Position numbers and translations under genes: made by a program | In this document: in pieces, positions 1 through 10,914 of the stretch | Layout: each line of letters opens with the position of its first letter | Position numbering within the stretch: position 1 is the stretch's first letter | Assembly (NCBI RefSeq): GCF_030445035.2 | Contig: NC_080683.1 | Coordinates: 123,303,225 to 123,367,224 of the forward strand | From: Dasypus novemcinctus | Taxonomy: Eukaryota; Chordata; Mammalia; Cingulata; Dasypodidae | DNA length: 64,000 bases | Reading direction: 5' to 3' | Notes under the pieces: generated by a model | Told to the model about the DNA's origin: nothing | Database searches by the model: none | What the model saw: only the letters and a program-made list of their open reading frames with translations

Positions 1-264
1 CTTTGTATGGTCTGATCCCTAGCATTGCCCATGCTGCAGCTTTAATAACAAGCAACCTTGAAAGTAAAGATAGAGAACTACTGCTTTGTAATTTCTAATA
101 ACTGCGATGTGGAAACTAGGGTCGAGGCTCTCAGTTCCAGAGGCTGTTGAGCCCCCTGGTCCCATCTTTATTTTCTCCCTTGTGTCTTTCTTTCTGTCCT
201 TTCATTTCTTAAGTTCTGTGTCGCCTTCCCTTCGTGCAAAACTATTACTGAGCTGGTCTCAGCA
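1..264 (+). repeat. 5' LTR, 3' part only
   Basis: It matches the last 262 bases of the complete LTR at 4477-4888. It ends in CA directly before a two-base spacer and the primer site, as retroviral LTRs do. About 150 bases of its start lie outside the window. The small open frame inside (107-313) is also present in the other LTR but looks like chance coding in the R/U5 area. Confidence 0.85.
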
Positions 265-266
265 AC

Positions 267-284
267 TGGCGCCTGAGCTGGGAC
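267..284 (+). other. Retroviral primer binding site, tRNA-Lys type
   Basis: The 18 bases TGGCGCCTGAGCTGGGAC lie two bases after the LTR end. They match the tRNA-Lys3 primer complement at about 15 of 18 positions and the Lys1,2 form less well. Lysine primers are typical of betaretroviruses and lentiviruses, which fits an ERVK-like assignment. Confidence 0.75.
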
Positions 285-370
285 TCAAGGGGAAGAAGGA
301 TCGCTTCCAGTGAAACTAAAGGTGTTGTCCCGGTGCAGAGCCCCAAGTGGATGAGAAGGCCTTCCACGTC

Positions 371-382
371 CTCGGTGAGTGA
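371..382 (+). other. Candidate retroviral major splice donor
   Basis: CTCG|GTGAGTGA gives a near-consensus 5' splice site with GT at 375-376, about 90 bases after the primer site. This is where many retroviruses place the donor for env mRNA. The call rests on sequence match and position only. Confidence 0.35.
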
Positions 383-691
383 GGATGCCCTCGGGCATTC
401 TAGCACGGGCACGATGGGAAACGGAGACAGTTCACCCGTATGTCTGTCTCCTAAATCAACTCGTCAAGGCAAGAGGAGCCAAGGCCAGTGAGTCTTGTAT
501 TTTAGAACTCTTACAGATTATAGAAAAATACTGCTCATAGTTTCCAGCAATAGGAAGTTTAGAATTAGGAGATTAGGAGAGAATAGAAAAAGAGTTTTAA
601 AATTACATGTACAAGGTGTTTTGCTCCCTCTTACTATTTGGCCCACTTGGACTATTATTAAATCTGTTTTGATACTAAATCTAAAGTTGTT

Positions 692-1027
692 TTGCCCTCA
701 GCTCCTTCGTTAATTGACTTTAGAAAGTCACTTTCCCCTCCACTGACACCTCCCTCTCCCACACCCGGAGATGCTCAGCCAAAGTTGTCAGCTTTACAGC
801 AGGGCATCTTGCAGGCCAGAACGGAGGGAAATCATGCGGAGCCACTTGTGCAAGGCGAGGTTAAGTCACAAATACAATGTCCCATACAGGCAAAAGTGCT
901 AAGTAAGGCCCTTGTTAGTACAATCATGCTTGTAAGAAAATTCTCTGTTAAAGTGTTAACTAAGAGAAGGAAAATAGTCTGGCAGCAACTGTGCAAACCC
1001 CCTTATGCTGCCTACATGATAATGTAG
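692..1027 (+). pseudogene. Possible gag remnant of the provirus
   Basis: An open stretch of about 110 codons has a proline-rich segment followed by an amphipathic motif (LSALQQGILQAR). This resembles the region between matrix and capsid in betaretroviral Gag. No capsid major homology region or zinc knuckle can be followed downstream, because the frame breaks at 1025 and the next 2 kb are AT-rich and non-coding. The position, about 430 bases after the primer site, fits gag. The similarity is weak and rests on recognition alone. Confidence 0.3.
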
Positions 1028-3270
1028 CTGTGGGCTAGTGGGGGGGTAATAGAATTAAATCTCTGGAAGAGAAGGAAAACATGGGAATATTGGTATTCTA
1101 TTTTGTTTTCATACTGATTCTGATTAGGCCTATTTGGCCAAATTAATAAATTAGTACAAGATTTTTATCAAGTTAAAAGGAATTTTCAGTTTTGAATCAG
1201 TAGCTTACTCCTGAACTTCAAGTCTTAGTGTAGTCTTAAAGAGTAGTCATCCAAAAAATGTGTGTTAGCTGTCTGTCTAAACTGCCAAATAAGAGCTTAG
1301 CTGCATTTATGCTGCTGAAGTTATTCTAACTGGCTGCTGATTACTAATAAAAGTGTTTCCAAGAACAAGCGTGCATGTTACAGACAACATGGATTCTAGA
1401 AGAAATCTTAAAAGCAGTAAATCTAAAAGTGAAATAATGGAGATGTGAAAAAACAGCTATACCAGAAAAGTAAGAATTGTGAGTCAAGTTGTAAACTTTA
1501 TGTTTCTGTTGGTGTGTTGTGTTTGTTTTTGTTTGTCTGTTTGTTCAATGTTAGTGTATGTTTTGATACCTCCGGATGGTAATATAATATAAATTAATAA
1601 ATAAAAAGTTTTAGAAGAGCTCTATTCAAATGGCCAAAAATTAAATAAGTGCTTATATTAATACATAAGTTTAAATGTTAATAAGATCTCTACAATGATA
1701 ATAATTGTAAGTCTTGATTAACGAAATTACTATAAGTCTTCATAAAGAATAGTTCTTGCCTAAATTGAAATTAATAGTTTATTTTTCTTCACAGGATAAA
1801 ATGAAGGATGTAAAACGTAAATGAATATTAAAGAAGGTAAAGTTTGTGGGAGTGCTGACTGAAATTTAACAAGCTTTTCAAAAAAAGTGTGTTTTGTCCT
1901 AAAATAAGATGGCTGGTTTTCATGGAATCAGAATGAACATACACAGGACAGGACTTGAATGCATGTGGCAAGTTGTAGAAGGTATTATGGTAACATTAAG
2001 TAAGGGAACGTATTCTGTGAAGGTGAAATTTGTCTTAAAATAATATAATTATAGTCTATATGGTTATAAATATAAGAAGTTTATGGAAACATTGTTTGAA
2101 TTAAACAAACATGGCTAATTCCAAGAAGTCATTATTAAACAGAAACTAAATTGACAATAATAGCAAAAAGTAATTTTTTAACAGGAAAACTTGTTGGCAG
2201 CCAGCCTCCCCTGCCAACTTGTTTCTAAAGACTGTTACATACTACTAGGTATTTAAAATAAATACTAGGTATTTAAAATAAAGTTATTTTTGCATATAAC
2301 CAAACTAAATCATTATTTTTAAAAGTTTGTTTAGTGTTAATGGTAATTGTATGTTGTAAGAAGTTTGCTTGGAGACAGTTTCCAAAATAATTTTGGTAAC
2401 TTATGTATGCAGGATGTATAGAATGTGTTTTATTATTAAAGAAACAGAAAATAATTTTGTCCTAAGATAAAATGATTGGTTATTAGAAAGAGTAAACTAT
2501 GGGACAAAGCCTGAATGAATACTGAAAGTGCAGACGGTTCATGGAAAAGGAATTGTCATGGTTAAAGTTGAGTAAGATTTGATGGTCTATCTATAAAGTT
2601 TTAAAAGCTTTAGTATCAAATAGTATATTGATGCAAAGTTAAAATTTAGTTCTTTCTCAAAGTTTCTCAAGTAATTGGTCTATTTTAGTAAAAGTTTATA
2701 AAGAGTTTTTCTTCTGAATAATCAGTATACAAAAAAGATCTGTTTTATCAGAATAGATTCTTGTAGTTTAACCTTATCATTTCCTTGTTTTTTTTTAAGA
2801 AGAAGCAAGTCTCATCACTTTTGAAGGAACATAATGTTCAAATCTGCTTTCTCAAAGTCAGTTCCTAAAAAGTATCTTTTTATTTCAAACTATTGCAAAA
2901 AATTTGTTCTTTTACCTAAAAAAAAATTAAAGTAATAAAATAGCTAAGTTCCTTTAATATGTTGTAAGTTGAATGGAAAGTGTTTAAAAGTGTTATAAAA
3001 TTAAAAGGATTATTTAACCCTCTGCTAATTAAAGTTATATGAATGAAAAGTTCATATGAATAAAGAGTGTATAAAATTTCTGGAAATTTACCAATGTTTC
3101 AGCATAATATTAGATAAAAATACAATGTTGTTAATCATGGTTGTAATTATTTAATAGTATGTGTCACAGAAACAACCTCTCACTGTAAATTAAAGTAACA
3201 CCACTGCTGTATGCAGCAGTCCCAAATATTGCTAGTTTGTTGCAAGAAATTAATATCCAATTGTGTCACT
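1028..3270 (+). other. AT-rich non-coding interior of the provirus
   Basis: About 2.2 kb of strongly AT-rich sequence has no usable open frame and no recognisable pol motifs, where a complete element would carry pro and pol. A short direct duplication of TACTAGGTATTTAAAATAAA lies near 2245-2285. It could be an ancient replacement or filler typical of a non-autonomous element, or very heavily decayed coding sequence. Confidence 0.5.
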
Positions 3271-4261
3271 ATCACTTTGTTTTAAAACTTGCTAAGACTT
3301 TCTTTAGTATTTCCTTAGGCAAGTCAAGCTGGCGGGTCCGCATTCTCCTACCTGTAGAAAAGTCAACAGTGGACTTTTGCAGTGCCTCCCCAAGGCTGTG
3401 TGCATAGCCCGACCATCTGCCCTGGCCTGGTGGCAAAGAATCTGGCTGCATAGAAGACATCTGTGGCTGAAACCCTACTGATGACATTACATTAACCAGT
3501 AATCCTTTTTTCAGAATTAAAAGAAACATCAGAGACAATAGGATCTTATCTTAAGAGCCTAAAATAGGCAAACAGTTGCACTTGGGAGGGATGAGGTATG
3601 CTTTCATTGCTGCAGACACTGCATTGGGACTCTTATAATAACACAGCTACTATTTTCTGATTAGAAAATGAATCCTCACAACAATGGACTAAGTTTAAAT
3701 TCAACACTGAGTTGTGGCTCCAGGTCCAATACAGATGCTAAAATGAGACCAACAAAGGCACTGAAATTATGAGTTAAAGTGCCAGCTACCCTACAGCCCA
3801 AAATGGGAAAGTAACAGTAATTTGTTGCGCCTATGCCTCAGACCATACAAATTGGGGAAAAAGAGGTCATTTTTGATCGAGTACCGGCCGAGGTGCCCTT
3901 GCTGGCTGGGAATCTTAAGCCCATGAGAAATGAAAGTCTATTCATTAAACGTCTGCTGGTTGGAAGTCTTACTGTTTATTGTTGTATAATCTGCAGTTAT
4001 AGATTATGTATAAAATGCAGCGTTGAGCTTGGTAGAAGAATGACAAACTGTAAATATGTGCTTACGCCTACAAAGAGATTGGAATATATCTAGTTGGTGT
4101 GTGACCCCCTAGGTATACCATAGCAGTGATATTCCTTAGGAATCAGTGAAACATCATTTGCGTGGTCATAAAAGCAATTTAAGCTTAGCTGTTTCTCAAT
4201 TACAAGCCCAATAACCAGCATTCAACATGCTCTTTTGCAACTGCTTCCTGCCTCACAAACT

Positions 4262-4336
4262 ATGACAGGAATTGTGGGTGGATTAAGATCCCTGAACCCT
4301 GTGATATGGATTAGAGTTGGGGAAGGAGTCTTCTAG
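4262..4336 (+). pseudogene. env: Remnant of env transmembrane subunit end
   Basis: One frame reads a glycine-rich stretch followed by LNPVIWIRVGEG and then stops. This resembles the segment just before the membrane anchor in the transmembrane subunit of ERVK-type envelopes. It lies about 140 bases upstream of the polypurine tract, which is the expected place for the env 3' end. Upstream sequence (about 3660-4090) may also derive from env but is broken by stops and not securely alignable by eye. Confidence 0.45.
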
Positions 4337-4462
4337 GAGGTATATTAATTATCTGTTCCTGTCTGTTGTGTATGTATTTAGTTCTCAGATGCACGCAACA
4401 AACCCTCTGGGGTATGAAGCAGCAAGAAATCTCCAAGTCTGCCTTCACTGCTTTGCAAAAAC

Positions 4463-4476
4463 AAAAAAGGGGGAGA
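4463..4476 (+). other. Polypurine tract of the provirus
   Basis: AAAAAAGGGGGAGA lies directly against the TG that opens the 3' LTR. A/G-only tracts at this position prime plus-strand synthesis in retroviruses, so this fixes the LTR start at 4477. Confidence 0.8.
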
Positions 4477-4888
4477 TGTTGGAAAATAGCTTGAATTTGA
4501 ATGTGGGAACCTGGCTTCACGTTGAACGTTTCCATAATGCAGATAAGAAGTGTGGGCTTAGGAACACCAGCCTAGACTAGACTGTCTGGTCAGCATGAAA
4601 ACTGTTTGCGTGTGGAGTTGTTTGAACTTTGTGTGGCCTGCTCCCCAGCATGGCCGGTGCTGCAGCTTTACTAACAAGCAGCCTTGAAAATAAACAGAGA
4701 TAACTACTGCTTTGTCATTTCTAATAAATACGATGTGGAAACTAGGGCCGAGGCTCTCAGTTCCAGAAGCTGTTGAGCCGCCTGGTCCCATCTTTATTTT
4801 CTCTCTTGCATCTTTCTTTCTGTCCTTTTATTTCTTCTGTTCTGCGTCCTTCCCTTCGTGCAAACCTATTGCTGAGCTGGTCTCAGCA
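4477..4888 (+). repeat. Complete 3' LTR (412 bp)
   Basis: It starts TGTTGG after the polypurine tract and ends CTCAGCA, matching the 5' LTR end. AATAAA occurs at 4689-4694 and again at 4723-4728, so a polyadenylation signal lies in the middle, as expected for R. The LTR length fits a beta-type element. The host flank begins at 4889. Confidence 0.82.
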
Positions 4889-5644
4889 CATGTTAACTTT
4901 TAATGGTTTGGAGCTGCTTCTGTGAGTAATCTGAAAGGACCGCCTGGAGTACCCTTTCAGAGCTGAGCGGTTCAGCTGAGGTCCTCCAGCACGGGTAACC
5001 ACAAGGGCGAGAACGTGGAATCTAAGGGCGAGAAGTGACGGGGTGGGACCTGCCTGCCGTGCAGGTGCGGGGAGCCTGTTAGAGAGATGAGTCACCACCG
5101 ACTGCCTCCGGGCACATCTGCCTGCGAATCCAGAGCCGAGGAGCTGAGCGTCTACCTTTGACTTGAGCAAACGTGAGATTCGAGATTCGTCTGCCTCCTA
5201 GTGAGAAAGGCAGTTTGTCTTTCCTTTGCAGAGCAGGAAGGGCTAGACAAGTGCTAACACACACCCTTAGCCAGAACGGCTTCTTGCCCTCCCCACAAGT
5301 TGCACTCATTTTCATAAAACAAACGTATTTCAAACCAGCTGTGTGTTGTCGTGATGCTTTGCACGTGTATTGTGTTTCTTTCTCATGTCACTGACGAGTG
5401 CTCCTGGGCTGAGGCTACAAGTCCCCAAAGACATGCTCTGTTCAGTGCCTGAAGGAAGACGACAGAGTCAAGTCTGATTTTTGTAGTGTTTACTGCTTTG
5501 CGGTAGCTGAAGGTCAAAAAGGAATTTGAGGGTGGGACGGTTTGTCACACCACCACAGCTAAATACCAGTTGCCATTTCCCCACCCTTTCTTTAAAATGG
5601 ACAATTGACATTTCCTTCAGCTTATGTAACCCACAAATGCAGTT
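4889..5644. other. No recognised feature
   Basis: Moderately GC-rich sequence downstream of the provirus. Small open frames on both strands overlap each other and show no family resemblance. I recognise no repeat. Confidence 0.5.
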
Positions 5645-5962
5645 TCAAGCCTCCCCACTAGATATGTACCTCGAAGTCTCTCTTATGAAGAAATCCTGGC
5701 GTTGCTGCGTGAGGTCACCCTGTGTGCTGACTGCTCCACTTGCTTGACAACCCCATTTGCTCTGGAGAGATAGAAACATATTTCCAGTCAAAGTGTCAAT
5801 TTTGGAGTCTTCAAGGCAGCAAAATGCTGTATCAGCTTTCCCTTTCATCTGTTTTTGTGCCTCTTGGTTTACTAGGATGGACTTTATATCAGGCTTAAGA
5901 GCTTTACTTAAACAGGCGAGAAAAGCATCCACTGTTGTGTCTGGGTTCTCCTCCCAGACCAA
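5645..5962 (-). pseudogene. Possible retroviral gag fossil, antisense
   Basis: The reverse strand has an open stretch of about 105 codons beginning VWEENPDTTVDAFLACL and continuing SKALKPDIKSILV. The pattern of NP, then an F-x-x-x-L spacing, then LKPDI resembles the C-terminal half of a retroviral capsid around and after the major homology region. No zinc knuckle, LTR or primer site is visible nearby, so it would be an isolated fragment. It could also be chance or a domesticated Gag-like exon. Confidence 0.3.
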
Positions 5963-6419
5963 GGCACGGGGGGCCCGCCCCGGGCCCCTCGCTTTAGAGG
6001 TTCCCTCTGGCCCCCTCCCACTGCACCTCCCGTGAGCTGCGCCGCCCCTGGGTCAGGAGAACACACCGCCTGGTGTCTGCGTGCCCCTGCATGCACACAC
6101 ACAACACGGGTCAGGCTTTGAAACCCAGTCCCCAGACAGATGGCCCCAAGCTGGCTCCTCCCCAAAGGCCGCCCTGCCTGCTGACGGGCACCGCCAAGTC
6201 TTCAGGGTGCCCAGGAGGCTGTGGTCAGGGACGGAGCTTGCACACGCAGGCTGGGCATGTGTGCATGCAGGGGCACGCCTTGGGGCAGAGTGGAGAGAAG
6301 GAGTGGGGGTCAGGCTCCCACGCAGCCACAGCACGGCAACCAGAAATCTAAATCCCGCCTGGTCTTCCAGGTAGCTTTAAAGTGTGTCAAGGTAGGAGAA
6401 CTGGATACATTTTAATCGG
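5963..6419. other. GC-rich stretch, no recognised feature
   Basis: It contains repeated TGCATGCA/CACACACA-like words near 6085-6110 and 6250-6275, with short open frames on both strands. Nothing identifiable. Confidence 0.45.
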
Positions 6420-6560
6420 CAGTCTGTTCTCTGGGTTTGTGTCCTGACTCTAACCCAACCCCTAATCCCAGCCAGGAAGGAACTGATGGAAGGATAAACG
6501 TCTTTAGCCCTCGGAGCCTCAGTGTCTCTATCTGTAAAACAGGGAGGTAAACACGTGGTT
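6420..6560 (+). repeat. MIR SINE fragment
   Basis: The segment GCCTCAGTGTCTCTATCTGT followed by AAAACAGGG matches the MIR core-to-3' consensus on the plus strand. The preceding bases align loosely with the tRNA-like half. Confidence 0.6.
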
Positions 6561-7196
6561 GGATTTCTCTGCGTTTGTGAATAGTCTACAGATGGCAATA
6601 GTTACGTGTCAGGCAGGGCACTGGCTGGGCCTCGTCTGGGCCAGCTCTCCAGAGGAGGGAGTGTTGAGGGCAGGGTCGTTCAAGGTCCAATTTACTATCC
6701 AGATGAAGGAACGGGGGAGCGGGGCGCGCCGACCCCTTCTCCAGAAGAGGGACGAGGTCAGCCTGCTCACGGATTCTTTCACGGTGTGACGTGAAATTAA
6801 ATGTTAAGGAGCTAGACTCTGAGGGAGGCATGTCATGCTGGGATGTCTGGAAAAGAGAGGCTAAGTCTGCCTTAGCCTGAGGGGCTTCCTGGGGGCAGAC
6901 TCACCTGCGGTGGCTGAGAATCCACTCACTCACGCACTCTCCCACACTTGCTCTCTCCCACGGCAGCGCTCCTGGGGGGGGGTCTGTGGCCTGGGACCGA
7001 GGCCTCCCAGGTGCCTTTCTCTTCTGCATCTGGGAAGAGAGCTGCTGAGGGTTAGGCACCAGGAGCTTGAGCAAGATTTCAAAAAGCTTGATTTACAAAG
7101 TGGGGTGAGACCTGGGGAGATGGGCCAGTGGGCAACTCAAGGGGCATCTTACTAAAGCTCTGGTGGTGGCTTGGGGGCTCATCCAGCCAAGCCCCA
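6561..7196. other. No recognised feature
   Basis: Mixed-composition sequence. Short open frames overlap on both strands with no detectable family similarity. Confidence 0.45.
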
Positions 7197-7330
7197 CACT
7201 CAGACGGGGGAGGGGCACCCAGACGGGGGAGGGGCCCCAGGGGGGAGGGGCACCCAGGTGGGGGAGGGGCCGCAGGTGGGGGAGGGGCACCCAGACGGGG
7301 GAGGGGCCCCCAGGGGGGGGTGGGGAGGGG
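7197..7330 (+). repeat. G-rich minisatellite
   Basis: Tandem units of about 18-20 bases of the form GGGGGAGGGGCACCCAGAC repeat about six times, with variants CAGGTG and CCCAGG. The array leaves several frames open on both strands, so the local proline- or glycine-rich frames are artefacts. The G runs could fold into quadruplexes. Confidence 0.75.
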
Positions 7331-10060
7331 GCTCTCCCCACGTGGCAGCCTTGTCCCCCAAGAGCTGCGCACCTCCCCAGGGAGGACACAGCTCTGCTGC
7401 AAGGACATACCAGCAGACAGCACCATTGCCTTGCAGGAGGGCGGTGGCAGCACAGGAGCAGGCATCCCGAGGACACGTGCTGACCTCGGGGTCCCCTAGA
7501 AACTCCTCGGGACCCGGCCTCAGTGTCGGGCTGAGGAAGGCTGGGGAGACGCGGGTCATGGCCCCAGCATGCCTCGGACGCCTGGCAGCTGCGGCTGCTC
7601 CCCCATTGCAGCACTCGTCCTTCCCCAATTTGGAGCTGTGACCCGCTGGCCTTCCGCCACCGAGGGGGCCTCTGAGTACAAACAGGACTACTGTCCCTTG
7701 AGGACAGGGTAGCTCCCTCTTCCTGCACGTCGTGGCAGAGGCTCTGTCAAAACGATATTAACTCTTTCTTTAAAGTAGGTGGAGGAAGTAATAGCCTAAG
7801 AAATCTAGGGTGTTGGAAACGACGCTGGCTTTTGTTCTGCTTTGTCTTGTTGCTGGAAGCTTCCTGGAAACGCAAGCGGCTCTCCTCGCATTGAAAAGGG
7901 GCAGGAAACCGGATCCTGAGCTGGAACTGGAGGCATTAGCATCTAAGTCCCTCGCGCCCAGATGCGTCCCAAGCCAGCTGGAGTGGCCTGTGGCCCTGAG
8001 CGCTGCGTCCCCACCCTCTGCCCGGCTGGCCGGCTCCAAGTGCACGTGAGCCAGAAGGACTCCGAGGGGCGGCAGAGAGCACGGGGCCTCGAGAGGGGGC
8101 TGCGCCATCCCATCCCCGGGAGGAGCTGTCCTGGCGAGACCGTGGGGCTCGCAGCTCTTAAATGGAGCTGATTGCTTACTTCCAATTCTATAGCCACGTT
8201 TTTCCTGAAATGTGGACAAAACTGGCCAACACAGATAAAAGAGGAATGTGAAATAGGTTTCGTGGTCATTTTTTAATATATAGACAATTCAATCTTGAAA
8301 ATATTTTCATTTCATTTGGTTCTGTCACAAAAAATTAACAGCAAGCAAAACACAATTTTCCAGGTCTTGTATTTTGATGTAGGCCAGAGAAGTTAACACA
8401 GAAAGTTTAGTTATATATAAGTGACAGGCCAAATGACCCAGCAGGGCTGACTGAGATAAGTTATAACACTTCTGCTAAAAATTGAAAAACTGCCGCTTCC
8501 TGGTTTGAGCTGAAAATAGACAACAGCTCTTACGAGCTGCTCTTCCTCATGCAAACCCGTATTGAGTAACACAAATCACTCCAAATAATTCTAACAGAGC
8601 ACCTGTCGAGAGAGAATTGTGCAATAAATAAAACTAGACATTGATAAAGCATTTATTTAATTCAGTTTAAATGAATGCTTTATCCAAAGAAAGCTGACTT
8701 GAGATTTAGCTCTTTCCTTCTAGAAGTCAAATCTTTCACATCAATTCCATTTAATAAACAGGCATTTTGCAGCAATTAGGCGGAACGCCAGGGGCTAGTG
8801 CTAGGGCTGCAAAGGCGAATGAGCAGTACTGAAGGCTGAAGATTTAAATCAGATTGTGGTTGTGACTGTGAGCATTTTGAGACGTATTACAATGCAAGGC
8901 AGCGTGAGAACGTGCCCATTCAGAGCAGCAGGAGAGCGCTTTTAAGAGGCGTGAAGAAGATCGAGTTTATAAAAGAAATGACCTCGGGATGGGCTTGGTG
9001 GCGGGAGCCTCGGGGGCCCTGCCGGCCTGGGTCTGTCACCACCAAAGTGCTGGGGCTGAGCCTGCAGCGTTTCCAGGAGGCCCCTGTCACCTCGGGAAGG
9101 GGCGCAGGGGGAGGCGAAGCTGGAGGGCGCCTGGAGCCCTGTCGCCACGGTGAGCCAAAGCGTGGACATGACTGTAAGTCAAGGGTCCCTGGAGATTGTG
9201 GGACAAGGTGTGACTTAATGAAAGCTGTTGGAGTTGACAATAAAAACAGTGACTCAGGAGAATTCGGAGGTGGGGGCGGCCGACGGGGGGCGAGGGGACG
9301 GTGGAAATGTCTAGGTGGGAGGTGGGTCACACTGGGAGGGCCTTGAAGAGCTGGGCACCTGTGGCAAAGACCGCTCCTCATCTTCCTTTCCTAGTAAACC
9401 CCCAATTTTAGCCCCCGGGGTGAAGACAAATTCCCGCTTCCCGTGTGGATAGATGGAGCCAGGTGCTAAGGTCTGGGCCCAGCACACGGAAGCAGCATGC
9501 GCACCTTCTGTGCAGTGACGTTAAAGGAAGAGGCAGGCTCTTCGTTATCTTCCTCCTTCCTGCTGACTGGAACGTGGACGCGATGGCTAGAACCGGAGCA
9601 GCCCTCTTGGGCCATGAGGTGGAAGCTACGAATGGAAGGGCCACGAGCTGGACGAACCTGGACCACGGCAGCCCTGCCCTGCTTACCTCCGGAACTGGAC
9701 CCGAGAGGAATGAATGTCTACCCTGTTCAAGCCATTGCTGCCGGGACTTTCTGCCCTTCATAGCAGATCCCAATCCTAATCAGTACAAAACGTCTTCCTG
9801 CGAACTGTGGGCTGGGAAGCCACAGGAATTTCAGGCTGGGAATTAAGCTCTGAATGTGAGCCACTGCGGGCCGTCGTCTGCCCACCACACCCTGAAGGAA
9901 CTGGGCACGTGAAGCACTTCGGGTGGGCTTGGCGGGACCGGCGGCTGGGAAAGCGTTCCCCAAGGCCCCCGGCCCTCTCGCCACTTCTTTACTTTTGCTC
10001 TCATTCCTCCTTCTGAGGAGAAAGACCTTGCCTCCAAGACCAGCCCTGGGAAACCTTCCA
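7331..10060. other. Unassigned sequence, no gene recognised
   Basis: 7331-8170 is GC-rich and 8200-8900 is AT-rich. Near 8755-8850 there is a weak resemblance to an antisense L2 3' end (AATAAACAGGCATTTTGCAG). The open frame at 7810-8049 begins with a hydrophobic, signal-like run but has no support beyond that. No splice-linked exons are evident. Confidence 0.4.
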
Positions 10061-10296
10061 CATTCTCACAGCGAAGTCTTTCCCCCCCCATAAAAGTTTG
10101 CCCACTCATTTATTTGTTCCTGCTGTACTTTTTCAAACACATAAATAAATCCGATGGCTCTTTCTGGTTGAAATCTCCTCCAGCATTCTCACAGAGCGTT
10201 TTTTCCACCATGAATATTTGCTCAATTATTTGAGCCTGTTGTTGGTGTATTTTCAAACACATAAATAACTGACAGCTCCTTCTGGTGGAGAACGCT
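10061..10296 (+). repeat. Imperfect tandem duplication, two units of about 115-123 bp
   Basis: Unit 1 (10061-10183) and unit 2 (10184 to about 10296) both start CATTCTCACAG. Both continue through a CATTTATTTG/CAATTATTTG segment, share TTTTCAAACACATAAATAA and end in a CTCCTTCTGG-like block. They have diverged by several substitutions and small gaps, so the duplication is not recent. Confidence 0.8.
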
Positions 10297-10914
10297 CGGT
10301 GGCCCCCCGGGCTCCAGGAGCTGCCGTGGCGGCGTGTGGACTCGGCGCCGGGAATTTGGTGAGCCCTTCCTGGGCATCACGCTGTGTCCTCACATCACAG
10401 AGGGGAATGGCTCTCTGGAGAACCGGATTCTCCCCTCTCTTCTCCCGCGGGGAAGGAGCCGAGCTGTCGCCAGGCTGGCTCCCCTTGGGGCTCTGCAGGG
10501 AGCCTTGGGGGGGCCCGCCCCGAGCTGAGGTCCCAGCAGCAGGGTGTGTGCCAGCGGCTGCCACCTGTTGCCTTCGGCTCTCTGCACTGTACACAGTGCC
10601 TGCGCAACAAAACTACGCCTTTCACATATTTAAATCACGTACCCATCAGCTCAGCAAATATTTACCAAGTACCCACTTTGGAATTTAGATTCTACAATTT
10701 CTTTTGGTGAAGGAAAGGAAACAATAACATGGCTTTATTTTACTTTTTCCCAAAGACTAGTCAAGTGTATACGAATACAATTTGCTGACAGAATAACACA
10801 TATTTCACCCTCCCATTTGAAATTCCAAATTACTCATTTATCATAAGCTAATTTCATATGTGTACATGCGTCCAATTCCGCAATAAGTCCCGGGGAGTTA
10901 TGGTCTTGTAATTG
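10297..10914. other. No recognised feature
   Basis: GC-rich up to about 10600, then AT-richer. No family or gene recognised. Confidence 0.4.

Larger units (their letters stand above)
1..4888 (+). mobile_element. Decayed ERVK-like (betaretrovirus-type) provirus, 5' end outside window
   Basis: Two related sequences bracket this interval. Bases 1-264 align with 4627-4888, with roughly 30 differences by eye (about 12 percent), so they are the two LTRs of one old provirus. A tRNA-Lys-like primer site follows the left LTR and a polypurine tract precedes the right one. The interior of about 4.2 kb is far shorter than a complete betaretrovirus. It is AT-rich and broken by stops. Only weak gag-like and env-end remnants can be seen, and I find no protease, RT or integrase here. 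The 5' target duplication cannot be checked because the 5' LTR starts before the window. Confidence 0.82.

Noticed and set aside
107-313. Accessory protein encoded in the provirus LTR, as in MMTV superantigen
   Set aside because: Only about 68 codons, differs in its C-terminal half between the two LTRs, lies across R/U5 into the primer site and shows no similarity I can support.
7810-8049. Small secreted protein with an N-terminal hydrophobic run and a KRGRK site
   Set aside because: 79 codons, no recognisable family, no splice or promoter context, and antisense frames overlap it. Hydrophobic starts arise by chance.
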